Below, in pieces: positions 45,885 through 54,677 of a DNA stretch of 64,000 bases. This DNA is from Comamonadaceae bacterium UBA2121 (GTDB lineage: Bacteria; Pseudomonadota; Gammaproteobacteria; Burkholderiales; Burkholderiaceae_C). The notes beneath the pieces were generated by a model. The model made no database searches, was not told where the DNA came from, and saw only the letters and a list, made by a program, of their open reading frames with translations. A program made the position numbers and the translations under genes. The stretch covers positions 186,001 to 250,000 of the forward strand of contig DCYB01000013.1 in the NCBI GenBank assembly GCA_002331385.1. Reading direction: 5' to 3'. The first letter of the stretch is position 1. The number at the start of each line of letters is the position of its first letter.

Positions 45885-45910
45885 CTCCCGGCGCGGGTGC
45901 CGGGAGACTT
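45885..45910. terminator. Possible terminator between convergent genes
   Basis: An 8-bp stem (45885-45892 with 45899-45906) with a 6-base loop lies in the 54-base gap between the amidohydrolase and the convergent COG0523 GTPase gene. The following sequence is only weakly T-rich, so this is a modest call. Confidence 0.5.
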
Positions 45911-45920
45911 GTTCAGCACG

Positions 45921-46937
45921 TTACAGCGCGGCGGAAAACGCCTGTTCCAGCGCCGTCACCGGCAACTCGCCGCGCAGGCCAATCGCAACGACGGCGGCGC
46001 CGTCCGCTGTGTGCTGATGCGCGGCGTGGCGGCGCAGCGTGACCTCCCGGCCCGCCAGTTGGATGTCGAGCCAGCCGCTGTCGGTGCGCACCAGCGCCTT
46101 CAGCCGCAGGATGCCATGGGCCAGTTGGGCGACCTCGGTGCGCAATGCGTCGCAAGCGTCTTGGTTCAAGACGCCGCCGAGCTGCTGGCCCCATGACTCG
46201 AATTGCGCGCCGTGCAGTGCATCGCGCTGCCGATGGCCGACCGGTTGGTTGGCGAACCGCTGTGCTGCATCGGTGGGCATTGCTTGCAACCCGTGATTGG
46301 CCGCACCGCGCACGCTCCATTCTCCAAAAATCAGATCGGGCTCGACAGCGGCCTGTTGCGCCCAGACCAGCGTCGCGCGCGGCGCATGGGTCTGGCACCA
46401 GTGCGCAACCCTTGCGCGCGTGGCCTCATCGACCGCGTCGGCTTTGTTGGCGATGAGCAAGTCCGCGTGCGCGACCTGCGTCTGCAGCGAATCCGCGAGG
46501 CGGGGATCGGCGGCATGCGTGAGCACCGCTGCGGCATCGACCAGCACGACGATGCCGTCCAGTCGCAGCTCGGGATCGACGAGGCCGATCTGCGCGATGC
46601 GCCACGGATCGGACACACCGCTGGCCTCCACCACGATGCCTTCAAATCGCGGCTGCGCGTTGAGCACCTGGATCAGGGCGGCGGTGAGATCGTCACCGAT
46701 GGAGCAGCACACGCAACCATTGGTCAGCGCCACGGTCTCGCCCTGTTGTGAGGCAATGAGGCTCGCGTCCAGATTGATCGCGCCGAAATCGTTCACCAGC
46801 ACCGCAAGCCGGGGCACGTCGGGCGCGCTGAGCAGGTGATTGAGCAGCGTGGTTTTGCCGGCTCCGAGAAACCCGCCAATCACCGTCAGCGGGATGGCGG
46901 CAGGAGCGGCTGCGGAGTTGGCGTGGGGTCGGTTCAT
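45921..46937 (-). CDS. COG0523/CobW-family G3E GTPase, metal chaperone type
   Basis: A 338-residue P-loop GTPase: Walker A GGFLGAGKTTLLNHLL, the metal-binding CxCC motif in NGCVCCSIGDDL, VVEASGVSDPWR, and the specificity motif NKAD. A C-terminal CobW_C domain follows (GILRLKALVRTDSGWLDIQ) with a His-rich RRHAAHQHTADG. These proteins deliver metals such as zinc or cobalt to enzymes. I used the ATG at 46937; an upstream GTG would add 22 residues. It is divergent from a MocR regulator gene 280 bases away. Confidence 0.92.
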   Translation of the reverse strand: MNRPHANSAAAPAAIPLTVIGGFLGAGKTTLLNHLLSAPDVPRLAVLVNDFGAINLDASLIASQQGETVALTNGCVCCSIGDDLTAALIQVLNAQPRFEGIVVEASGVSDPWRIAQIGLVDPELRLDGIVVLVDAAAVLTHAADPRLADSLQTQVAHADLLIANKADAVDEATRARVAHWCQTHAPRATLVWAQQAAVEPDLIFGEWSVRGAANHGLQAMPTDAAQRFANQPVGHRQRDALHGAQFESWGQQLGGVLNQDACDALRTEVAQLAHGILRLKALVRTDSGWLDIQLAGREVTLRRHAAHQHTADGAAVVAIGLRGELPVTALEQAFSAAL

Positions 46938-47070
46938 GGCGCTGGTCTTCGGGGTTCTGCGGATGGCGTTGGCGGGCGTGAGGCGCGAAATTGGTTGGGG
47001 CACAGCATGTCTTGTATTGCCAAAGCGTTTCGGCCTGCGATATGCGAAAGTAACGGACTAAGTGCCCGGT

Positions 47071-47142
47071 TTCCATTTTGGAACGCTCAACCTGTTCGAA
47101 AATTCGAAAAAACGAGACAGAATGATCCGATAAACGTATCAT
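47071..47142. promoter_or_regulatory. Palindromes in the GTPase/MocR intergenic region
   Basis: Three symmetric elements sit close together: TTCCA-TTT-TGGAA (47071-47083), TTCGAA-AA-TTCGAA (47095-47108), and ATGAT...ATCAT with an 11-base gap (47122-47142). They lie between the divergent COG0523 GTPase and MocR genes, where a MocR protein would bind to control both. No binding evidence is available. Confidence 0.45.
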
Positions 47143-47217
47143 CAATGCAAGCGTCATGGTTCGGAAGCGACACATCCGCCATGCAGCCAATGTCAACATC
47201 CAGGAAGGTGCAGCGAC

Positions 47218-48774
47218 GTGGGGGTAGTGCAGGAATTCGGCAAACTCGATGGCGTGCTCTGGAGTGCCTTGTGGGCGCCCTACAAAAACAGCAAGCAATC
47301 GCTACAGACGCAACTGCGGCAAATGCTCGTTGCGTCGATGCTGGATGGCGTCCTGCCCGCGCTGACCTATCTGCCGTCCACCCGCGATCTGGCTGCGGCT
47401 CTGGGTATCTCGCGCAAGACCGTCATGATTGTCTACCAGCAACTGCTGGACGAGGGCTATCTGTGCGTGACGCCGCGCCTGGGCTATTGGGTGGGCGATG
47501 TGTTGCCAACCAATCACCTGCACCTGGCGCAAGGGTCGGCGGCGCAGACCATCCGGGATGACTTGCCCGCGCGTTCGAGCAGCGTGGATTGGAGCCGCCG
47601 CATGTCCTCACAGTTGTTGAATCAACGCAATATCGACAAGCCGAGCAACTGGCGCGACTACGCCTATCCGTTCCTGTACGGCCAGTTCGATGCCAAGCTG
47701 TTTCCGATCGCGGATTGGCGCCTGTGCTGCCTGCGCGCACTGAACCTGCTCGAATCCTACGAGTGGGGGCAGGACATGTTCCTGCGCGACGATCCGGCGC
47801 TGGTGCAGCAGATTCGCACCCGCTTGCTCCCGCGTCGCGGCATCCACGCGACCGAGCAGGAAATCATCATCACCGTGGGCTCGCAGCAGGGCTTGTTTCT
47901 GCTGGCCGATCTGTTTTTTGAAGCGGGCACGCGCGTGGGCATCGAGAACCCGGGCTACCCCGACGCACGCAACATCTTTCTGCGGCGGCGCGCCGATCTG
48001 GTGCCGCTGGACGTTGACGGCGAGGGCGTGGTGCCGAACGAGCGCATGCGCGATCTGGCCTATGCCTACGTCACCCCCAGCCACCAATGCCCCACGACGG
48101 TCACCCTGAGCATGGACCGCCGCGAAGCCTTGCTGGAGCGGGCGAAGCAGGACAATTTCGTGGTGATTGAGGACGACTACGAAACCGAGGACGGCTGGAG
48201 CGAAGAGGCGGTGCCCGCGCTCAAGAGTCTGGATCGTGATGGGCGCGTGATCTACGTGGGCAGCCTCTCGAAAAGCCTGGCGCCGGGGCTGCGCATGGGC
48301 TTTGTCGTTGCGCCGCCAGAGGTCATCAAGGCGCTGCATGCGCTGCGCCGATTGAATATCCGCCACCCGAATGCCTTCGGCCAACGCACGCTGGCCATGT
48401 TCCTGAGCCTTGGCCATCACAACGCCATGCTGCGGCGCTTGTCGCAGGAGCACGCCGAACGCGCCGCCGTGCTGGTGAAGGCCATGGCCGCGCAGTTGCC
48501 GGATTGGGAGATCCAGTCCACCACGGGCGGCTCGGCCTTGTGGGTGAAGGGGCCGCCATGGCTGAATGCGCGTGCATTGAACGAGGTGGCCCAAAAGCAT
48601 GGCGTGTTGATCGAGCCGGGCGACGTCTTCTTTCTGGACGATGCGACAGGGCCGCACCGGGAGAACGCCCGCTATTTCCGTATGGGCTTCACCGCCATAT
48701 CGGAATCGGCCATCGAGGCGGGCGTGCGCGCGCTGCGCGAAGCGGCGGACGAATTGCGCGGCCGGCCGCGCTGA
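47218..48774 (+). CDS. MocR/PdxR-family regulator (GntR plus aminotransferase domain)
   Basis: A 518-residue fusion. Residues about 20-95 are a GntR winged helix (YLPSTRDLAAALGISRKTVM, YQQLLDEGYLCVTPRLG). Residues about 135-510 are a fold-type I aminotransferase domain: ITVGSQQGLFLLADLF, the cofactor region YVTPSHQCPTTVTLSMDRR, VIEDDYETED and the PLP Lys in YVGSLSKSLAPGLR. It therefore probably senses pyridoxal phosphate or an amino compound bound to it. The start is a GTG at 47218, with AGGAAGG about 10 bases upstream. It is divergent from the COG0523 GTPase gene, its likely target. Confidence 0.92.
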   Translation: MGVVQEFGKLDGVLWSALWAPYKNSKQSLQTQLRQMLVASMLDGVLPALTYLPSTRDLAAALGISRKTVMIVYQQLLDEGYLCVTPRLGYWVGDVLPTNHLHLAQGSAAQTIRDDLPARSSSVDWSRRMSSQLLNQRNIDKPSNWRDYAYPFLYGQFDAKLFPIADWRLCCLRALNLLESYEWGQDMFLRDDPALVQQIRTRLLPRRGIHATEQEIIITVGSQQGLFLLADLFFEAGTRVGIENPGYPDARNIFLRRRADLVPLDVDGEGVVPNERMRDLAYAYVTPSHQCPTTVTLSMDRREALLERAKQDNFVVIEDDYETEDGWSEEAVPALKSLDRDGRVIYVGSLSKSLAPGLRMGFVVAPPEVIKALHALRRLNIRHPNAFGQRTLAMFLSLGHHNAMLRRLSQEHAERAAVLVKAMAAQLPDWEIQSTTGGSALWVKGPPWLNARALNEVAQKHGVLIEPGDVFFLDDATGPHRENARYFRMGFTAISESAIEAGVRALREAADELRGRPR

Positions 48775-48789
48775 AGCGACGCGAAGGGA

Positions 48790-49135
48790 TCAGTCGCGCG
48801 TCAGCTTGGCGTACAGCGACGCCTGCCGATGGCTCAGGTCCTGTGCCCGGAGGATCAGCGTGTAGCCGTTGCTGCCAAAGAGGAAGGGCAGGTCGGATGA
48901 GATCGATGACGCGCGTGTTCTGCGTGGCGTAGGCATCGGTGGATTGCGACAAATCGGCCAACAGCAGGCTCGCCAGACTGCGCTCGCTGCGGCGCTGCTG
49001 GATGAAGATGGGCGGGGCGTCTTCGGTGGCAGCCACCAATCCGGTCGGGCGCGGCGCGTGCGGTGCGCGTTGCCTTGCTGGCGATGCCTGCGCCGCTGCC
49101 TCGGGCGCCTGTTCCCGGATCTCCGGCAGCATGCA
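48790..49135 (-). pseudogene. Decayed norD-like (VWA-domain) remnant
   Basis: On the minus strand one frame reads FIQQRRSERSLASLLLADLS, QSTDAY, then RVIDLIR, which looks like the start of the NorD/CbbO-type VWA domain (metal site DLSxST). Immediately after, in another frame, comes FGSNGYTLILRAQDLSHRQ and ASLYAKLTRD followed by a stop at 48790, resembling the extreme C-terminus of NorD. About 170 residues expected between them are missing, and the frame has shifted. No start or intact frame covers the whole. I read it as a norD-like gene with an internal deletion. It fills most of the 370-base gap before the LexA box. Confidence 0.6.
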
Positions 49136-49150
49136 ATCTGCTCTTGAATG

Positions 49151-49166
49151 CTGTATATTTATACAG
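49151..49166. promoter_or_regulatory. LexA (SOS) box upstream of imuA
   Basis: CTGTATATTTATACAG is a textbook CTG-N10-CAG LexA operator with a near-perfect palindrome. It ends 23 bases before the imuA start I chose and is placed to repress the whole imuA-imuB-dnaE2 operon until DNA damage activates RecA. Confidence 0.95.
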
Positions 49167-49189
49167 TGTTCAATCAGCATCCATGCTCC

Positions 49190-50062
49190 ATGTCTTCCGC
49201 CAATCCCTTGTTGTCTACCGACGCGCCGCAGGCGCGCAGGGAGGGCTGCGTGCCTGCCGCCGGGTGGGTGCGCTTGGGGGTCTGGCGTGGGGGAGACTGG
49301 CAATCGGCCAACGATGAGCAGGCTCCCCGGACGCTGGCGTCGGGCCATGCGCCGCTGGATGCCCAACTGCCGGGTGGTGGCTGGCCGGTGGGAGGCATGT
49401 CGGAAATTTTGATGCCGGGTTTCCTGCACCCCGAATGGACGCTGGTGGCCGGTGCGCTGGCCCGGGTGCTGCAGGAGCAGCCCCAGCGCCGGGCGGTTCT
49501 GGTGGCTCCGCCGCTGGAGGTGTTTACGCCATTTGCGAAGTTTGGCGGAGTGGATGCCGGGCAATTGTGCTGTGTGCACCCCGTGCCTTCGCGTGCCTCC
49601 GGAAGGTTGGCGGGCGATGCGTCCAGTGTCTGGGCGGGCGAGCAAGCTCTGCGTTGTCGTGATGTGTGCGCCGTGCTGGCGTGGCTGCCGCAGGCGCAGC
49701 CTGCAGCGTTGCGCCGGTTGCAGTTGCTTGCGGCGCAGCAGCGGCAATTGTTATGGGTATTCCGCCCGGAGCAGGCGCGCGGGCAGTCGTCACCAGCGCC
49801 TTTGCGTTTGTGGCTGCGGGCGGCGGACAAGACCTTGCAAGTGCATGTGCTCAAGCGCCGCGGGCCACCACTGGTGCAACCCGTTGCGCTGCCGTGGTTG
49901 CACCCTCGGCTGGAGGAAGAGTTGCACGCGCAGGCCCGGCGCAAGGCACAGGCGCGGGAAGATGCGGCGGCCTTGTTGCGCTCGCTCAGGCCCCGGCGGG
50001 TCGATCACCGGGAGGTGCTGTCTCATGCATTGGCTGGCATGGCGTTTGCCGCTCGGCGCTGA
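49190..50062 (+). CDS. imuA: ImuA, translesion synthesis accessory protein
   Basis: A 290-residue RecA/SulA-like protein, first gene of the mutagenic translesion cassette. The family marks are LASGHAPLDAQLPGGGWPVG near residue 55, then GGMSEILMP, LVAPPLEVF and CRDVCAVLAWLP. It has a degenerate RecA core without a clear Walker A and partners ImuB. The start at 49190 was chosen because the earlier Met in frame falls against the LexA box. It overlaps imuB by 38 bases. Confidence 0.9.
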   Translation: MSSANPLLSTDAPQARREGCVPAAGWVRLGVWRGGDWQSANDEQAPRTLASGHAPLDAQLPGGGWPVGGMSEILMPGFLHPEWTLVAGALARVLQEQPQRRAVLVAPPLEVFTPFAKFGGVDAGQLCCVHPVPSRASGRLAGDASSVWAGEQALRCRDVCAVLAWLPQAQPAALRRLQLLAAQQRQLLWVFRPEQARGQSSPAPLRLWLRAADKTLQVHVLKRRGPPLVQPVALPWLHPRLEEELHAQARRKAQAREDAAALLRSLRPRRVDHREVLSHALAGMAFAARR

Positions 50063-51425
50063 GTCACTCGCCGCCTTGCCGCGTCAGACGGTGGAGGCGC
50101 TGGGCTGGTGGGCGCTGCATTTCACGCCGAACGTGGCGGTGCTGGACGAGGCGCTGTTGCTGGATGTGGCCAGCACCGAACGCCTGTGGGGCGGCGCAGC
50201 GACGTTGCGTCGGCTGGTAGTGGCGCATGCGCCGGCACATGCTGGAGCCGGTGTGGAGGGCGAGGATGCCGATGCACGCCAGCATTGGGCCGAAGCGCCC
50301 ACGGCGTTGCAGGCACTGGCCTTGTTGCGCCTGAAACAAGCGGGTCTGCCCCGACCGGCGCGGGTGCCGCAGGGGCTGCCCCTGTCCACGGTGACGGCGC
50401 TGCGCCCGCACCTGCTGGCCTTGCAGAATCTGGGCTGCCGCACGGTGGGCGACGTGCGCGCGCTGCCGCGTGCGGGCGTGGCGCGGCGTCTGGGGCATGG
50501 CTGCCTGCTGGCGCTGGAGCAGTTGTGGGGCGAGCGCTCCTATCCGCTGGCGTGGATCGGGCTGCCGGAGCATTTCGATCTGGAGCTGGAGTTGCCGCAC
50601 ATTGCCGCCTCGTCCACCGAGCTGATGCATGCGGCGGAGCATTTGCTCACGGCGCTGCAGGGCTGGTTGCGTGCGCGGCATCTGGGGGTGTTGCGCTTGC
50701 AGATGCGCTGGCGACACGATCTGCGTCGGCTGGATGGTGTAGACGTTGCGCCATGGGGGCAGATGGAGTTGCGCACGGCCGAGCCGTTGCAGGAGTTGTC
50801 GCACCTGCGCCGTTTGCTGACCGAGCAACTGGCGCACCACCAACTGGCGGCGCCCGCCAATCGACTCGTCCTGCGCACCGAGGAAGTGGCCGCGCTGCAG
50901 CAGCGCAGTGCCAGCTTGTTGCCCAAGGCACCAGACGAGCGCGAGGGTGACCCGTGGCACCAGTTCGTGGAGCGCGTGAGTGCCCGGCTGGGCGAGGACT
51001 GCCTGCGGGTGCCGCAACCGCAGGCCGACCACCGGCCCGAGCACATGCAGGTCTGGCGCAGCGCCGCACGCCTGATGGGGACGGGTGGCGCGCGGCGTCG
51101 CACGCGCGAAGGGGGGGACCATGATCCGCGAGCCGCGCTCTGGCCTGCGTGGTTGTTGCCCCAACCGCAGCGGTTGAACCTGCGCAAGGACCGGCCTTGT
51201 CTGCTCGGGCAGCCGCTGCGTCTGCTGGTGGGGCCGGAGCGTTTTGAAAGTGGCTGGTGGGAGGCGCAAGACGAGCCGCCCGCCGCCGACCAGATCGGCC
51301 CGCAAGCAGCGCCGGGCGTGATCAAGCGTGATTATTTCGTGGCCCATAACGCGGCTGCAGGCTGGGTCTGGGTGTTTCGCGACAACGCCACCCGGAGCTG
51401 GTATCTGCATGGCATGTATGGATGA
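50025..51425 (+). CDS. imuB: ImuB, inactive Y-family polymerase-like protein
   Basis: A 466-residue protein related to Y-family DNA polymerases. It acts as a hub linking ImuA, the beta clamp and DnaE2 during error-prone bypass. Typical segments are FTPNVAVLDEALLLDVASTE, LQNLGCRTVGDVRALPRAGV (helix-hairpin-helix) and the C-terminal PQRLNLRKDRPCLLGQPLRL and DYFVAHNAAAGWVWVFRD. The acidic catalytic motifs of active Y-family enzymes are not apparent, as expected for ImuB. GGAGG lies 9 bases before the ATG at 50025. Confidence 0.9.
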   Translation: MHWLAWRLPLGAESLAALPRQTVEALGWWALHFTPNVAVLDEALLLDVASTERLWGGAATLRRLVVAHAPAHAGAGVEGEDADARQHWAEAPTALQALALLRLKQAGLPRPARVPQGLPLSTVTALRPHLLALQNLGCRTVGDVRALPRAGVARRLGHGCLLALEQLWGERSYPLAWIGLPEHFDLELELPHIAASSTELMHAAEHLLTALQGWLRARHLGVLRLQMRWRHDLRRLDGVDVAPWGQMELRTAEPLQELSHLRRLLTEQLAHHQLAAPANRLVLRTEEVAALQQRSASLLPKAPDEREGDPWHQFVERVSARLGEDCLRVPQPQADHRPEHMQVWRSAARLMGTGGARRRTREGGDHDPRAALWPAWLLPQPQRLNLRKDRPCLLGQPLRLLVGPERFESGWWEAQDEPPAADQIGPQAAPGVIKRDYFVAHNAAAGWVWVFRDNATRSWYLHGMYG

Positions 51426-54400
51426 GCGCGCCGACGACAGGCTGGACAGGCTGGACCGTCCCGCTGCATCGCTGCTGCCGGACTATGCGGAGCTGCATTG
51501 CCTGACCAATTTCAGCTTCCAGCGGGGCGCGTCGCATCCGGCCGAACTGGTGGAGCGCGCCGAGCGTCTGGGTTACACAGCGCTGGCCATTACCGATGAG
51601 TGCTCGGTGGCTGGCGTGGTGCGCGCCCATCTGGCCGCACAGCATTTGAAGCAGGAGGGAGGGCAGGGGGTTCAACTGCGCCTGCTGTATGGCAGCGAGT
51701 TCCGCTTCGGTGACCTGTGCATCGTGGCGATTGCGCGCGATCTGCAAGGCTGGGGCGATCTGTGCGAATTCATCTCGGCGGCACGCGGTGCTGCGCCGAA
51801 AGGGGAATACCGGCTGGACCACACATCGCCCTGGCCATGGCTGCATGGCTGCGAGTTGCTGATCGTGCCGGATCGTGCCGCCTTCACGCGGGAGGGCGTG
51901 GATGCGCCAGCGCAATTGGCGCAGGCCTTGTGCGATGCGCGTGCCATGCTGGGGTGTGCATTCGCATTGGCGGTGGAGTTGCATCGCACCTCGGGCGACA
52001 GCCTCTGGCTGCACACCCTGCAGACTGTGGGGGCGCAATTGCACATCCCGCTGGTGGCGGCAGGCGGTGTGCTCATGCACCAGCGTCCGCGCAAGCCGTT
52101 GCTCGACGTGATCACGGCCATCGGGCTGGGGTGTCCGGTGGCGCAGTGCGGACAGGCGCTGGCCTCCAATGCCGAGCGCCGGTTGCGCACGCGCGCGCAA
52201 CTCGCCAGCGTCTATCCGGCGGCGTTGCTGGCGGCCACGCTGCAGGTGGCGGCGCGCTGTCAGTTCCGGCTCGACGAGATCCGCTACCACTACCCGCTGG
52301 AGACCGTGCTGCCCGGCATGACGGCGCAGCAAACGCTGGCATGGCTGACGTGGGAGGGCGCGCGCGGGCGCTATCCGCTCGGTGTGCCGATGGACAAGCA
52401 AAATCAGATCCACAACGAGCTCGATCTCATCAACGAGATGGGCTATGAAATGTACTTTCTCACCGTGCACGACATCGTCCGGTTTGCGCGCAGCCAGGGC
52501 ATCCTGTGCCAGGGGCGCGGTTCGGCGGCGAACTCGGTGGTCTGTTATTTTCTCGGGATCACGGCGGTCAGTCCGGAAAAGGGCAACCTGCTGTTTGAGC
52601 GCTTCATCAGCCGCGAGCGCAAGGAGCCGCCCGACATCGACGTCGATTTCGAACACGAGCGGCGCGAAGAGGTCATCCAGTACATCTACGACAAATACGG
52701 CCATGAGCGCGCGGCCATCACCGCCGTCGTCATCAGCTACCGCACGCGCAGTGCGTTGCGCGACGTGGGCAAGGCGCTGGGCGTGGCCCCGGCTCTCGTG
52801 GATGCGTTTGCCAAGGACCACCACTGGTTTGATGACGCCCTGGCCAGCGAGCGGCTGCAGGATCTGGCGCGCGACGTGGGCGAGCACATCAGCGAGCACA
52901 CCGCGCAATGGTGGCTGCGGCTGACGCGCGAGCTCTACAAGTTTCCGCGCCACCTGAGCCAGCACGTGGGCGGCTTCGTGCTCACACAGGGCAAGCTCAC
53001 GCGGCTGGTGCCGGTGGAGCCCGCGAGCATGGACAAGCGCTCCATCATCCAGTGGGACAAAGACGATCTCGACGCCATGAACCTGCTCAAGGTGGACGTG
53101 CTCGCGCTGGGCATGCTGACCGCCTTGCGCCGCGCTCTGGACATGCGCGCCGCGCTGCGCCACGAGCGCTGGGAGCTGCGCGACATTCCCGAGGACGATC
53201 CGCGTACCTACGACATGATCTGCGCGGCCGACACCGTGGGCACGTTCCAGATCGAGAGCCGCGCACAGATGAGCATGCTGCCGCGCCTGCAGCCGCGTGT
53301 GTTCTACGACCTGGTGGTGGAGGTGGCGATCGTGCGGCCCGGCCCGATTCAGGGCGGCATGGTGCATCCCTACCTGCAGGCGCGTGAACGCCAGCGCCGG
53401 GGCGAGCCGCTGGAGCTGGAAAAACCCGAGCTGCGCAACGCGCTGGAGCGCACGCTGGGCATTCCGATCTTTCAGGAGCAGGTCATGCAGATCGCCATGG
53501 ACGCCGCGGGTTTTTCCGCCAGCGAGGCCGATGCGCTGCGCCGCTCCATGGCCGCCTGGAAACGCACCGGCGGCGTGCACCACTTCCGCGACCGGGTGAT
53601 CGAGGGCATGGTGAGCAACGACTACCCGCTCGCGTTCGCCGAGATGATCTTCCAGCAGATGCTGGGCTTTGGCGAATATGGTTTTCCGGAAAGCCACGCG
53701 CACAGTTTTGCCCTGCTGGCGTATGCCAGCGCGTGGCTCAAGCGGCATGAGCCCGCGTGCTTTCTGGCGGCCCTGCTCAACTCGCAACCCATGGGGTTTT
53801 ACACGCCGTCCCAACTGGTGCAGGACGCGCGCCGCCACGGCGTGCAGGTGCTGGCGGTGGATGTCACGCAAAGCCATTGGCTGTCTACCCTGGAGGCGCC
53901 GATGTACGCCATTCGCGGCGTCGAGCACGCGCAGCCCGCCGTGCGTCTGGGCCTGAACTTCGTGGCGCATCTGGAAAAAGCAGCCGCCATGCGCTTGCTG
54001 CAGGCACGGGACGATGCCGCGTTTTCCTGCACCGAAGATCTGGCGCTGCGAGCGCAGTTGGACCGCAGCGATCTCAAGGCGCTGGCAGCGGCGGACGCGC
54101 TCTCGGCCCTGTCCGGGCATCGGCGCCAGCAGATGTGGGATGCGGCGGCCCAGTTGCCCGCGCCGCCGCTGTTCCGCCAGACGCCCACGCACGAAAGTCC
54201 GCTGCAATTGCCTGAGGCAGAGGAGGGCGAAGCGATCCTGTTCGACTACGCGGCCACCGGTCTCACGCTGCGCCGCCATCCATTGGCCCTGTTGCGCGAG
54301 CGGCTGGCGCGCTGGCGCATTCGCTCGGCCTTGCAATTGCTGGGCGTGCCCAACGGCAGGCGTGTGCGCGCCGCGGGCATCGTCACGGTGCGCCAGCGCC

Positions 54401-54672
54401 CGGCCACGGCGAAGGGCACGATGTTCATGTCGCTGGAAGACGAAACCGGCACGGTCAATATCGTCGTCTGGCCAAGCATGCTGGAGCAATGGCGCGAGCC
54501 GCTGTTGCGTGCGCGCCTGCTGGCCGTGGAGGGTATGTGGCAGTGCAGTCAACCCCATCCTGATACGCCCGGCCACGCCACGCGCCATCTGATCGCGCAG
54601 CGCGTGAAAGACCTCACGCCTTTGTTGGGCCGGTTAGCGCCGGTGCTGAACGGCAGCCGCGATTTTCATTGA
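51409..54672 (+). CDS. dnaE2: Error-prone DNA polymerase III alpha-like, DnaE2
   Basis: A 1087-residue C-family polymerase for damage-induced mutagenesis. An N-terminal PHP domain opens with AELHCLTNFSFQRGASHP. The catalytic acids lie in PPDIDVDFEHERREEVIQY. Further family segments are GQGRGSAANSVVCY-like CQGRGSAANSVVCYFLG, FQIESRAQMSMLPRLQPR and the OB fold near the end (GIVTVRQRPATAKGTMFMSL). Length is normal. Two Met codons (51409, 51418) are possible; both overlap the end of imuB, showing translational coupling. It is the last gene of the LexA-controlled operon. Confidence 0.96.
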   Translation: MACMDERADDRLDRLDRPAASLLPDYAELHCLTNFSFQRGASHPAELVERAERLGYTALAITDECSVAGVVRAHLAAQHLKQEGGQGVQLRLLYGSEFRFGDLCIVAIARDLQGWGDLCEFISAARGAAPKGEYRLDHTSPWPWLHGCELLIVPDRAAFTREGVDAPAQLAQALCDARAMLGCAFALAVELHRTSGDSLWLHTLQTVGAQLHIPLVAAGGVLMHQRPRKPLLDVITAIGLGCPVAQCGQALASNAERRLRTRAQLASVYPAALLAATLQVAARCQFRLDEIRYHYPLETVLPGMTAQQTLAWLTWEGARGRYPLGVPMDKQNQIHNELDLINEMGYEMYFLTVHDIVRFARSQGILCQGRGSAANSVVCYFLGITAVSPEKGNLLFERFISRERKEPPDIDVDFEHERREEVIQYIYDKYGHERAAITAVVISYRTRSALRDVGKALGVAPALVDAFAKDHHWFDDALASERLQDLARDVGEHISEHTAQWWLRLTRELYKFPRHLSQHVGGFVLTQGKLTRLVPVEPASMDKRSIIQWDKDDLDAMNLLKVDVLALGMLTALRRALDMRAALRHERWELRDIPEDDPRTYDMICAADTVGTFQIESRAQMSMLPRLQPRVFYDLVVEVAIVRPGPIQGGMVHPYLQARERQRRGEPLELEKPELRNALERTLGIPIFQEQVMQIAMDAAGFSASEADALRRSMAAWKRTGGVHHFRDRVIEGMVSNDYPLAFAEMIFQQMLGFGEYGFPESHAHSFALLAYASAWLKRHEPACFLAALLNSQPMGFYTPSQLVQDARRHGVQVLAVDVTQSHWLSTLEAPMYAIRGVEHAQPAVRLGLNFVAHLEKAAAMRLLQARDDAAFSCTEDLALRAQLDRSDLKALAAADALSALSGHRRQQMWDAAAQLPAPPLFRQTPTHESPLQLPEAEEGEAILFDYAATGLTLRRHPLALLRERLARWRIRSALQLLGVPNGRRVRAAGIVTVRQRPATAKGTMFMSLEDETGTVNIVVWPSMLEQWREPLLRARLLAVEGMWQCSQPHPDTPGHATRHLIAQRVKDLTPLLGRLAPVLNGSRDFH

Positions 54673-54677
54673 ATCCA

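Noticed and set aside
51322..54588. Open frame of almost 1100 codons on the minus strand
   Set aside because: Antisense to dnaE2; an artefact of codon bias.
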